Positions 1-6,050 of a DNA stretch of 9,079 nt are shown here, piece after piece. Positions within the stretch are counted from its first letter, which is position 1, and the number at the start of each line of letters is the position of its first letter. The notes under the pieces are model-generated. The model saw only the letters and a list, made by a program, of their open reading frames with translations, was not told the DNA's origin and ran no database searches. This DNA is from Lentisphaeria bacterium (GTDB lineage: Bacteria > Verrucomicrobiota > Lentisphaeria > Victivallales > UBA1829): positions 1 through 9,079 of the forward strand of contig DPDG01000120.1 of NCBI GenBank assembly GCA_003526375.1. The letters are read 5' to 3'. The translations under genes were made by a program, and so were the position numbers.

Positions 1-37
1 ACCATTTATTCCCACACATGACAATATGAAATCAATC

Positions 38-595
38 TCACTGTCTCAGTAAAACGAACATATCCAGTTGGAAGCGTCTGATGAAAATACGGGCGAAATA
101 GAAAAATCCGTCCGCTTTTCTCCGTATCTGTTTCACAAAAGAAGAAATTGTGATATAAATATAATTCATCGCCTGCCAGGATTTGAGAATGATAAAACTC
201 CCGGCGGCGGTAATATCCAACGTTCTGGAATACTCAAATCCGGAAAGCGGTTTCGCAATGGATACCCGGAAAGAAGCAGGCGACAGAATGTGCTCGGACT
301 TACAGGAAACCGAAATAAGACAATCCAGTCCGGCATCCTGCGGAAGAATCCAACTTGAAATTGCTGTCTGCCCCTGAATTGTAATCATATATTTATAAAC
401 CAACCTCAAAATGACCGAGTTCCCGGACATCAAATCCAAAACGAAAAACGGCGTTTTCCCTGTACAACACCGCAACGGATCACAGCAGAAAACCCATACT
501 CCGCCATTCTCCCCGGAATCCGGAAACAACACCCCTGCTCATGAATCGGAAACTATTCCATGCGATCCCGCTGCAAAAAACCCATCCCGTTTCAT
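38..595 (-). pseudogene. Interrupted reading frame behind a consensus promoter; unknown
   Basis: On the minus strand an ATG at 595-593 opens a frame that begins MKRDGFFAAGSHG, meets a TGA at 541-539 after 18 codons, and then stays open in the same frame to a TGA at 40-38. The downstream part could start at a GTG (532-530) preceded by a weak GAGCAGG-like site, giving 164 residues. That part is rich in Cys, Phe and Ile and I recognise no family, signal peptide or HTH in it. The ATG lies about where transcription from the 600-627 promoter would begin, so any short product would be leaderless. Neither other minus-strand frame is open throughout. It may be a decayed gene, a leader-type RNA, or chance; I do not claim a function. 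No intact gene is visible anywhere in 1-872. Confidence 0.25.
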
Positions 596-599
596 TAAT

Positions 600-627
600 A
601 TTATAATCTAAATTACCGCATTGTCAA
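600..627 (-). promoter_or_regulatory. Consensus sigma-70 promoter, leftward
   Basis: Read on the minus strand, TTGACA (627-622) and TATAAT (605-600) are separated by 16 bp. Both hexamers match the consensus exactly. The expected transcription start is near 593, at or next to the ATG at 595. Upstream of the -35, an AT-rich inverted repeat (AATAAAG 644-650 and CTTTATT 660-666, perfect 7-bp arms) could be a regulator site or simply AT-rich symmetry. Confidence 0.6.
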
Positions 628-818
628 TAGAAATATTATTATAAATAAAGGTTTTTCAACTTTATTATCCTGATGAACTGCCCGATGCAGAACATCGCGG
701 TATCAAACCATCCGGTAAAGAAGCAAATCACTTTTTTCTGCAGCTCACAACATCGGCATTGTTCCGTATCAAGAGACTGCGCAATCAAATCCGGGCATCA
801 TAACCAGGAAATGATGTC
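628..818. other. Intergenic stretch without a convincing gene
   Basis: This stretch lies between the leftward promoter and the hairpin behind the M24 gene. Plus-strand reading frames here are short and have no ribosome-binding site or recognisable product. I see only the AT-rich inverted repeat at 644-666 and a small 5-bp stem, CGATG/CATCG, at about 684-698. Confidence 0.5.
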
Positions 819-851
819 TGACGGGGACGGAAAGCAATCCCGTCCCTGTCA
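819..851 (-). terminator. Hairpin downstream of the M24-family gene
   Basis: TGACGGGGACGG (819-830) pairs with CCGTCCCTGTCA (840-851): a 12-bp stem with one G-T wobble and a 9-nt loop, beginning 21 nt after the stop codon of the leftward gene. In the leftward direction the stem is followed only by a mixed sequence (GACATCATTT), not a clean T tract. It may be a weak intrinsic terminator or a 3'-end stabilising hairpin. Confidence 0.5.
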
Positions 852-872
852 TGTTCATTCGCCGGACGCGAA

Positions 873-2051
873 TCAGAAGTGATCCAGATCCGTATGAAGC
901 TTATCCATTTTCGGACTGAAGGGAACGGCGCCCTTGTCCGTGATCTCGTAGCCGGTCTCAATACGGACGCCGTTAAACTCCGGATGCCCGAAGAAACTCA
1001 CGTCCACGCAAACCGTCATTCCCGGAACCAGCACATCGTCGCTGTTCGGTCCGAAGAAAGGACACTCCGCCTCATTCAAACCGATCGTATGCACAAACGG
1101 GCAGACCAGGTTCTTTTCAAAGCCGTGCTTATTGAAATAAGCGCGCGCGGGAGCATCAATCTCGCGCCCGGTCAGCCCGACTTTCAACATCTCTTTCGTC
1201 AGGCAGAACGCCTCGCGCAGATACTTCATGCACTCGATCTGTTTCGCAGAATAAGTTCCGTTTACGGGAAGCGCATCGCCGACCACGCCGGCATAGCCGC
1301 GAATCTTCGGTGCAATCCCGATCATCACCAGTTCGCCGTCCTCCATCACTTTTGCCGTGGCAGTCGGAACGACCGCATTTCCGCGTTTGCCGCTGCCGAC
1401 AATCGCCGAAAACCCGAAGCCCGTCGCGCCGCGGCTGCGCGCCGCATATTCGCCCGCCGCCGCAACCTGAATTTCGGTATTGCCGACTTTGATCATCTCT
1501 TTCATGGCTTCATAACTGAGGTCCGCCAACTGGAACGCGGCACGGATCTGCTCAATTTCCCAGGACGACTTATGGTAGCGCAGGTTCAGGAATTCTGAAG
1601 TGATGTCGACCATTTCAACCCCGACGAAGCCGTCCGTAATCCCTTTGTGGCATCCGTAGGGCATCCGGTCGCCGCCGACAATGCCGATGCGTTTCACGGC
1701 GCCGAGATTCGCATTGAGTTCGGCAAACAGATGCGGAAAGTCGATGATCGTCGCTGCCGGATACTCTTCGTCCGGAACCATGAATACCGGAAAGTTGCGC
1801 GTTTCGGTGATTGCGCTGTCCTGTTTCGCGAACGGTTCGCTCTCGGGACCGCCCAGCAGGAGCGGCGTGCCCCTGCGCGGCACAAGCACCGCGCCGCTCT
1901 CAAACTGCGGGCACCAGCCGGTCAGATACCAGCCGTTGCCGATATTGAACTCATCGTAATAGACGAGCGCAAGATCGAGGTTCTTTTCTTCGAGAATCTT
2001 CCTCACTGCGGCGAGACGGTTTTCACTTTCACTTTTGATCAGGTAGCCCAT
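873..2051 (-). CDS. M24-fold (creatinase / Xaa-Pro aminopeptidase-like) protein with altered active site
   Basis: This 392-residue protein has the usual aminopeptidase-P/creatinase layout: an N-terminal creatinase-type domain (about 1-155) and a C-terminal pita-bread domain (about 165-380). Family landmarks are visible: EDGELVMI before the first metal position, GY at 252-253, VHTIG at 320-324, PGMTV at 343-347 and RIETGYEIT at 363-371. In active M24 peptidases the ligands are Asp, Asp, His, Glu, Glu. Here the first Asp is Gly245, the second (11 residues on) is Val256, the first Glu is Asp350, and the His usually found 17 residues before the first Asp is Val228. His321 and Glu365 remain. A conventional dimetal peptidase is therefore doubtful; a metal-free hydrolase like creatinase, or a divergent subfamily, is possible. 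The ATG at 2051 has GGAGA (2062-2058) six bases upstream. It is probably monocistronic, between its own promoter and a downstream hairpin. Confidence 0.85.
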   Translation of the reverse strand: MGYLIKSESENRLAAVRKILEEKNLDLALVYYDEFNIGNGWYLTGWCPQFESGAVLVPRRGTPLLLGGPESEPFAKQDSAITETRNFPVFMVPDEEYPAATIIDFPHLFAELNANLGAVKRIGIVGGDRMPYGCHKGITDGFVGVEMVDITSEFLNLRYHKSSWEIEQIRAAFQLADLSYEAMKEMIKVGNTEIQVAAAGEYAARSRGATGFGFSAIVGSGKRGNAVVPTATAKVMEDGELVMIGIAPKIRGYAGVVGDALPVNGTYSAKQIECMKYLREAFCLTKEMLKVGLTGREIDAPARAYFNKHGFEKNLVCPFVHTIGLNEAECPFFGPNSDDVLVPGMTVCVDVSFFGHPEFNGVRIETGYEITDKGAVPFSPKMDKLHTDLDHF

Positions 2052-2077
2052 AACAAATCTCCATGTTTTAAGGTTTT

Positions 2078-2105
2078 ATGTTAGATTTAACATTTATATT
2101 GTTAA
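2078..2105. promoter_or_regulatory. Two overlapping AT-rich palindromes (candidate operators)
   Basis: ATGTTAGATTTAACAT (2078-2093) is a perfect 6-4-6 inverted repeat, and TTAACATTTATATTGTTAA (2087-2105) is a perfect 6-7-6 inverted repeat. They share TTAACAT. They lie immediately downstream of the -10 of the leftward M24 promoter, covering the expected start of transcription, where a repressor would act. There is no central CG, so this is not a classical LacI site. The binding protein is unknown. Confidence 0.5.
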
Positions 2106-2132
2106 TTATAGTATTTTTTTAGAAGAAAACAA
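2105..2132 (-). promoter_or_regulatory. Promoter of the M24-family gene
   Basis: On the minus strand, TTGTTT (2132-2127) and TATAAT (2110-2105) are 16 bp apart, with a perfect -10. Transcription should begin near 2098, giving a leader of about 45 nt that contains the GGAGA ribosome-binding site. Confidence 0.6.
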
Positions 2133-2152
2133 CCCCTGAAAGAAAAAAATCA

Positions 2153-2181
2153 TTGAAATTTTACCGTTTGCGTGATATTTT
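2153..2181 (+). promoter_or_regulatory. Candidate promoter of the first LacI-family gene
   Basis: TTGAAA (2153-2158) and TATTTT (2176-2181) are 17 bp apart. The expected start (about 2188) falls 2-4 nt before the ATG at 2191, consistent with a leaderless or near-leaderless mRNA and with the absence of a Shine-Dalgarno sequence. Confidence 0.4.
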
Positions 2182-2199
2182 TACCATATTATGATAAAA
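2179..2199. promoter_or_regulatory. Palindrome over the LacI start codon (candidate auto-operator)
   Basis: This is a 21-bp inverted repeat centred on 2189, with arms TTTTACCATA (2179-2188) and ATGATAAAA on the other side. Nine of ten base pairs match; the only mismatch is the 2184/2194 pair. It covers the expected transcription start and the ATG at 2191-2193, a position suited to autorepression. It has no central CG. Confidence 0.5.
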
Positions 2200-3219
2200 C
2201 AGAAACAGAACAGCATCTCTCTGGACTCCATTGCGGCGGAATGCGGCGTCAGCCCCATGACCGTCAGCCGTGCGTTGCGCCAGCTCCCGACGGTTTCCGA
2301 GGAGACCCGGAAGCGTATCTTTGAAGTTGCGGCGCGCCTCGGTTATCTGCGCACGACCCGCGCCGGACGGAAGGCGACGCTTCATGAACAGCTTCATTCG
2401 CGTCCCGTCCAGATCATCGCAGGGGAAGGCAGAGAGGGAATGGGACGGTTCCACTCGGAACTTACCCTGTCGCTGGTGCGTCTGCTCGCCTCGAAACGTT
2501 ACGAATGCATCATACGTGTCTCCGACGGCAATTACAAAGAGTTCACACGAATGCTTGCGACCGCGGGGAAAGCGGATGTGGAAGCCAGCCTGATCATCGG
2601 CAATTTCAGTGAAAAGGAACGCCGTTCCCTGCTGACCGCCCTGCCCGGCGCAATCCTGCTGGACGATACGGGAAAAGATGTGATCGAATCCGTTTACAGT
2701 TCCTTTTCTTTCGACAACACGCGCGCGGCGGCTCTGGCAATGAAGCATTTCCTCTCCTCCGGACACCGCCGGATCGCTCTCGTTTCAGGGCCGAAAGAAC
2801 ACTTCTTCACCCGGGAAATCGAGACAGGCTACCGTGACAGTCTGTCCGGCGCCGGAATTCAGGCGGACGAAAGTTTGATCTGCTATACGGACTTTACGGC
2901 AGCGGCGGCGGCAAACGCGGTGGAATCCCTGTTGAAGCGGAACGTGAAATTCGATGCGGTCTTTACGAATGACGAAATGGCGGGCGGCGTCTACCGCGCC
3001 CTCCTGAAACGCGGCATCCGCATTCCGGAAGATGTGGCGGTCTGCGGATGCGACGGGCTGCCTGTCGGCGAACAGCTTTATCCGCAACTGACGACGATCA
3101 TTCTCGACTACAAACAGCTTGCCAGGCAGGTCATCGACAAGATCACGAATCAGGATCTTGCCCTGACCCCCGTGCGTGTACGTCTGCTTCCTTTCCTGAA
3201 AATCCGGGAAAGCGCCTGA
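2191..3219 (+). CDS. LacI/GalR-family transcriptional regulator
   Basis: This 342-residue protein is of usual LacI-family length. An N-terminal helix-turn-helix (about residues 9-30, SLDSIAAECGVSPMTVSRAL) is followed by a helix ending in ARLGYL (48-53) and then a periplasmic-binding-protein-like effector domain. Typical elements are FDNTRAAALAMKHFLSSGHRRIALVSGP, FTNDEMAGG and the IPEDVAVCGCDG segment. The hinge (GYLRTTRAGRKATLHEQL) lacks the canonical YxPNxxAxxL pattern. The ATG at 2191 is the only sensible start: an in-frame TGA lies at 2173-2175 and the HTH begins within ten residues. There is no Shine-Dalgarno sequence. It is divergent from the M24 gene (139 bp between starts) and lies upstream of the MelA-type gene on the same strand, so it probably responds to an alpha-galactoside or galactose. 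That target assignment is inferred from position only. Confidence 0.93.
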   Translation: MIKQKQNSISLDSIAAECGVSPMTVSRALRQLPTVSEETRKRIFEVAARLGYLRTTRAGRKATLHEQLHSRPVQIIAGEGREGMGRFHSELTLSLVRLLASKRYECIIRVSDGNYKEFTRMLATAGKADVEASLIIGNFSEKERRSLLTALPGAILLDDTGKDVIESVYSSFSFDNTRAAALAMKHFLSSGHRRIALVSGPKEHFFTREIETGYRDSLSGAGIQADESLICYTDFTAAAAANAVESLLKRNVKFDAVFTNDEMAGGVYRALLKRGIRIPEDVAVCGCDGLPVGEQLYPQLTTIILDYKQLARQVIDKITNQDLALTPVRVRLLPFLKIRESA

Positions 3220-3280
3220 CCCTCTCCCGGGGCGGCTGTTTTCCATAATCCGCAGATCAGGGCGGTAAAATCCGCATTGC

Positions 3281-3319
3281 AGCACAAAATTACCATGATT
3301 AGCACATAAGTTTTATATT
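3281..3319 (+). promoter_or_regulatory. Candidate promoter/operator region of the GH4 gene
   Basis: AGCACA occurs twice exactly 20 bp apart (3281-3286 and 3301-3306; 8 of 10 bases match when the repeat is extended), two helical turns, on one DNA face. Between them lies TTACCAT (3290-3296), the same heptamer as in the palindrome over the upstream LacI start codon. A weak promoter may use TTACCA (3290-3295) and TATATT (3314-3319) with an 18-bp spacer. The AT-rich leader beyond contains other TATATT-like hexamers, so the start point is uncertain. Confidence 0.35.
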
Positions 3320-3417
3320 TTTAGAGAAAAAAGGCTTTCTTTTTATCTTTTCCCCCTTATATTTTTTATATCAGAGAGTTTCACAGTTACTCATCAACTA
3401 AAGAGGAAAAAACAAAA

Positions 3418-4773
3418 ATGGCCAAGATCACATTCATGGGAGCCGGCAGTACGGTATTTGCCAAAAACGTGCTCGGCGACTGCATGTGCAGAGAAGCGTT
3501 GAAAGATTCTCACATCGCGCTTTACGACATCAACAAGGAACGTCTCATCGAATCCGAAAAGATGCTCACGACGCTCAACCAGAACATCAACGGCGGGCGC
3601 GCGAAGATCACGACGCACCTGGGCGTCGCCAACCGTAAGAAAGCACTCAAGGGAGCCGATTTCGTGGTCAACGCGATTCAGGTCGGCGGCTATGAGCCCT
3701 CAACTGTGATCGACTTCGAGATTCCGAAAAAATACGGGCTGCGCCAGACCATTGCGGACACCCTCGGCATCGGCGGCATCTTCCGTGCGCTCCGCACGAT
3801 CCCCGTCATGCTTGATTTCGCCAGAGACATGGAAGAAGTCTGCCCGAATGCATGGTTCCTCAACTATACCAACCCGATGGCGATGCTCACCGGCGCAATG
3901 CTCCGCGGGACCTCCGTCAAAACCGTCGGGCTCTGCCACTCGGTTCAGGTCTGTGCACAGTCACTTCTGATGGCGCTCAATCTCTACGATGAAAAGAAAG
4001 ACGGTCCCTTTGAAGACCTCGGCTACCGCACGAAGATCGCCGGCATCAACCATATGGCATGGCTTCTCGAACTCACGAAAGACGGCAAGGACATCTATCC
4101 GCAGATGCGCAAGCTCGGTCCGAAGATCGTCAGTAAATATCGCGGCGGCAAGGAAAAGCACGGCAATCTGATCCGCCTCGAAATGATGAACCGCTTCGGC
4201 TATTACGTCACCGAATCCAGCGAACACAACGCCGAATACGCCCCCTACTGGATCAAGGCGGCTTATCCCGAACTCATCGACGAATACTTCATCCCGCTGG
4301 ATGAGTATCCGCGCCGCTGCGTCAACCAGATCAACAACTGGAAGAAACAGTATAAAGATATCTGCGGCAACCCGAAACTCGACCATAAGCTCTCCAGAGA
4401 ATACGGTTCCGGCATCATGAATGCGATCGTAACGAATACGCCCTATCAGATCGGCGGCAACGTCATGAACAACGGTCTTATCACGAACCTGCCGTCCAAT
4501 GCGGTGGTCGAGGTTCCGTGCCTCGTCGATGCAAACGGCGTTCAGGGAACCTACGTCGGAGCTCTTCCGCCGCAGTGCGCCGCCATGAACATGACCAACA
4601 TCAATGTTCAATTGCTCACGATCGAAGCGGCTCTCACACTCAAACGTGAGCATATCTACCATGCGGCAATGCTTGATCCGCATACCAGCTCGGAACTCAA
4701 TATCGACGATATCATCGCCATGTGCGACGACCTCATCGAAGCTCACGGGAATATGCTCCCGAAATATCACTGA
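3418..4773 (+). CDS. melA: Alpha-galactosidase, glycoside hydrolase family 4 (MelA type)
   Basis: This cytoplasmic enzyme would hydrolyse alpha-galactosides such as melibiose by the GH4 mechanism, which uses NAD+ and a divalent metal. The 451-residue protein is the full family length and resembles E. coli MelA along its whole length. The Rossmann motif is GAGS at 8-11. Others are IGGIFRALRTIP (118-129), NYTNPMA (149-155), GLCHS (171-175) with Cys173 as the expected metal ligand, GINHMAW (209-215) with His212 as the second ligand, YYVTESSEHNAEY (262-274), PLDEYPRRCV (293-302) and EVPCLVDANGVQ (365-376). The ATG has AGAGGA about 10 nt upstream, a slightly long spacing. It follows the LacI gene by about 200 bp, is probably transcribed separately, and ends at a strong terminator. 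Other GH4 specificities are less likely because the MelA-specific motifs are present. Confidence 0.96.
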   Translation: MAKITFMGAGSTVFAKNVLGDCMCREALKDSHIALYDINKERLIESEKMLTTLNQNINGGRAKITTHLGVANRKKALKGADFVVNAIQVGGYEPSTVIDFEIPKKYGLRQTIADTLGIGGIFRALRTIPVMLDFARDMEEVCPNAWFLNYTNPMAMLTGAMLRGTSVKTVGLCHSVQVCAQSLLMALNLYDEKKDGPFEDLGYRTKIAGINHMAWLLELTKDGKDIYPQMRKLGPKIVSKYRGGKEKHGNLIRLEMMNRFGYYVTESSEHNAEYAPYWIKAAYPELIDEYFIPLDEYPRRCVNQINNWKKQYKDICGNPKLDHKLSREYGSGIMNAIVTNTPYQIGGNVMNNGLITNLPSNAVVEVPCLVDANGVQGTYVGALPPQCAAMNMTNINVQLLTIEAALTLKREHIYHAAMLDPHTSSELNIDDIIAMCDDLIEAHGNMLPKYH

Positions 4774-4788
4774 GCCTGTCCGCAGGCT
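4773..4788 (+). other. Small hairpin at the GH4 stop codon
   Basis: AGCCTG (4773-4778) and CAGGCT (4783-4788) form a perfect 6-bp stem with a TCCG loop, starting at the last base of the stop codon. It lies upstream of the main terminator and may help protect the mRNA end; there is no T tract after it. Confidence 0.4.
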
Positions 4789-4802
4789 GTTTGGCAACTG
4801 CC

Positions 4803-4840
4803 CGGCATACAGCGCAAATCCGCTGTATGCCGTTTTTTTT
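4803..4840 (+). terminator. Intrinsic terminator of the GH4 gene
   Basis: CGGCATACAGCG (4803-4814) and CGCTGTATGCCG (4821-4832) are perfectly complementary over 12 bp around a CAAATC loop, followed directly by eight T residues (4833-4840). It starts 30 nt after the GH4 stop and separates this unit from the second LacI operon. Confidence 0.93.
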
Positions 4841-4877
4841 GTCTCCGCCTCCTGAAACATTCAGAGACAATGCATCA

Positions 4878-4921
4878 CCGGCAGACAGGCTTGCCGGCTT
4901 TGGGAATTTTACCGGATTCCC
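4878..4921. repeat. Two tandem short inverted repeats in the intergenic region
   Basis: CCGGCA (4878-4883) pairs with TGCCGG (4892-4897), and just after it GGGAAT (4902-4907) pairs with ATTCCC (4916-4921); both stems are perfect over 6 bp with 8-nt loops. They sit between the GH4 terminator and the next promoter. They could be operator-like, part of a dispersed intergenic repeat, or chance. Only one copy of each is in the window. Confidence 0.35.
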
Positions 4922-4960
4922 GCCTCCAGCAAAAAAATATGTTTTTTCGACAATCCCCTA

Positions 4961-4989
4961 TTGACAAAACGCGCATTATCGCATATAAT
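4961..4989 (+). promoter_or_regulatory. Perfect consensus sigma-70 promoter of the second LacI operon
   Basis: TTGACA (4961-4966) and TATAAT (4984-4989) are separated by the optimal 17 bp, so intrinsic strength should be high and control must come from repression. The expected transcription start is near 4996, inside the candidate operator. Confidence 0.85.
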
Positions 4990-4993
4990 ATAA

Positions 4994-5012
4994 ATGATCA
5001 AACGAATGATCA
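4994..5012. promoter_or_regulatory. Candidate LacI-type operator (CG-centred)
   Basis: TGATCAAACGAATGATCA (4995-5012) has two TGATCA arms placed symmetrically around a central CG (5003-5004). Because TGATCA is itself palindromic, the site is also a direct repeat of ATGATCA 12 bp apart. It overlaps the expected transcription start, a standard location for a LacI-family autorepressor. The repressor encoded directly downstream is the obvious candidate. Confidence 0.65.
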
Positions 5013-5033
5013 CAATAGAAAACCGGAGGAAAA

Positions 5034-6050
5034 ATGGCTGTTACAATGCGGGATATCGCGCGGGTCGCGCAAGTGGACCCCTCGGTCATATCAGCTGTCC
5101 TGAACGGCAGCAAATCAATCCGGGTTTCAGCGGAAAAGCGCAGACAGGTATTGAATCTGGTCAAGAAGATGAACTACCGCCCGAATCTGACAGCCCGCAG
5201 TCTGATCACGCGCAAAAGCTTTGCCATCGGGGTTCTGGCGTATTCGACACGCGACCGTTTTTATGCGGCGATGATGGCTGAACTGCAACAGCAGCTCCTT
5301 TCCCGCGGTTATGCCGGAATCTATGCGTTCTGGAACGATGATTCGGAGGTGGAAAAAGCCTATGACACCATTCTGACCAGAGGAGTGGACGGCATTATCA
5401 CGACTCATGACAATCCGGCGCTGTTCCCGCGTGAAATTCCTACGGTGATTTACGGTATGCAGCAGGAAGATTATGACTGTGTCCTGCTTGATTATGAAAC
5501 TGCCATCCGCAACTCCCTGGGCTATCTTCTGCGGCTGGGGCACCGCAAGATCGGCTGTCTGGGAATTCAGCCGCACGATCCGCGTTACCCGGTTTTCATT
5601 CGAGCTATGGCGGAAGCGGGGCTGGAAGTCCGTCCGGAGTGGATGGCGGAGTGTTCCGGATTTCTGGCTGACGCCTATCAGGCGGCGATGAACCTGCTGA
5701 GCCGGCCAGACAAACCGACTGCCCTGATCGCAAAAAACGATATGGCTGCGCTGGCAGTACTCAATGCCGCCGCAAGAACCGGTATCTCCGTCCCCGCGGA
5801 ATTATCCGTCATCGGATTCGACAACATCGAAGAAGGACGTTACAGTTTTCCGGCGGTTACGACCAATGGCGGCGACATACGGCAACTGGTGGAAAAACTG
5901 CTGGAGACCCTGTTCCACCGGATGGCGCATCCGGACGCGCCGACACAAGTCAGCCTGATGAAAGTGGAATTGTCAGTCCGGGAATCCTGCGCTCCCGCGG
6001 GGAACAGGCACAATATCAAAACAGTTACGGAAAGCATCTGCAAGCAATGA
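5034..6050 (+). CDS. LacI/GalR-family transcriptional regulator
   Basis: This is a 338-residue LacI-family protein. The HTH is at about residues 5-25 (MRDIARVAQVDPSVISAVLNG), and the hinge NYRPNLTARSL (47-57) is canonical, including the Leu that normally inserts at a central CG. The sugar-binding core follows; it includes GVDGIITT, LLRLGHRKIGCLGI, LIAKNDMAALAVLNAA and the ISVPAELSVIGFDNIEEGR segment. The start is fixed by GGAGG (5025-5029) four bases before the ATG and by the HTH position. Its TGA overlaps the ATG of the next gene (ATGA, 6047-6050), so the two are translationally coupled. It probably represses its own operon and released the GH20 gene in response to a sugar or aminosugar. The ligand is not predictable from sequence. 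Confidence 0.95.
   Translation: MAVTMRDIARVAQVDPSVISAVLNGSKSIRVSAEKRRQVLNLVKKMNYRPNLTARSLITRKSFAIGVLAYSTRDRFYAAMMAELQQQLLSRGYAGIYAFWNDDSEVEKAYDTILTRGVDGIITTHDNPALFPREIPTVIYGMQQEDYDCVLLDYETAIRNSLGYLLRLGHRKIGCLGIQPHDPRYPVFIRAMAEAGLEVRPEWMAECSGFLADAYQAAMNLLSRPDKPTALIAKNDMAALAVLNAAARTGISVPAELSVIGFDNIEEGRYSFPAVTTNGGDIRQLVEKLLETLFHRMAHPDAPTQVSLMKVELSVRESCAPAGNRHNIKTVTESICKQ

Noticed and set aside
68..358. Plus-strand frame of 96 codons in the left region
   Set aside because: It has no ribosome-binding site, promoter or recognisable protein features; the only strong promoter nearby faces the other way.
879..1598. Long plus-strand open frame opposite the M24 gene (239 codons)
   Set aside because: It is an antisense shadow of a clear M24-family protein in G+C-rich DNA; it has no recognisable motif.
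2161..2766. 201-codon minus-strand frame opposite the first LacI gene
   Set aside because: It is an antisense shadow; the plus strand carries an HTH and effector domain throughout.
3225..3280. A terminator for the first LacI gene
   Set aside because: The CCCGGGG stretch and the GCGG/CCGC pair around 3262-3275 give only very short stems without a T tract, so I could not support a terminator.
3961..4860. 299-codon minus-strand frame opposite the GH4 gene
   Set aside because: It runs antisense to a full-length, unmistakable MelA-type protein and crosses its terminator; no domain or ribosome-binding site supports it.
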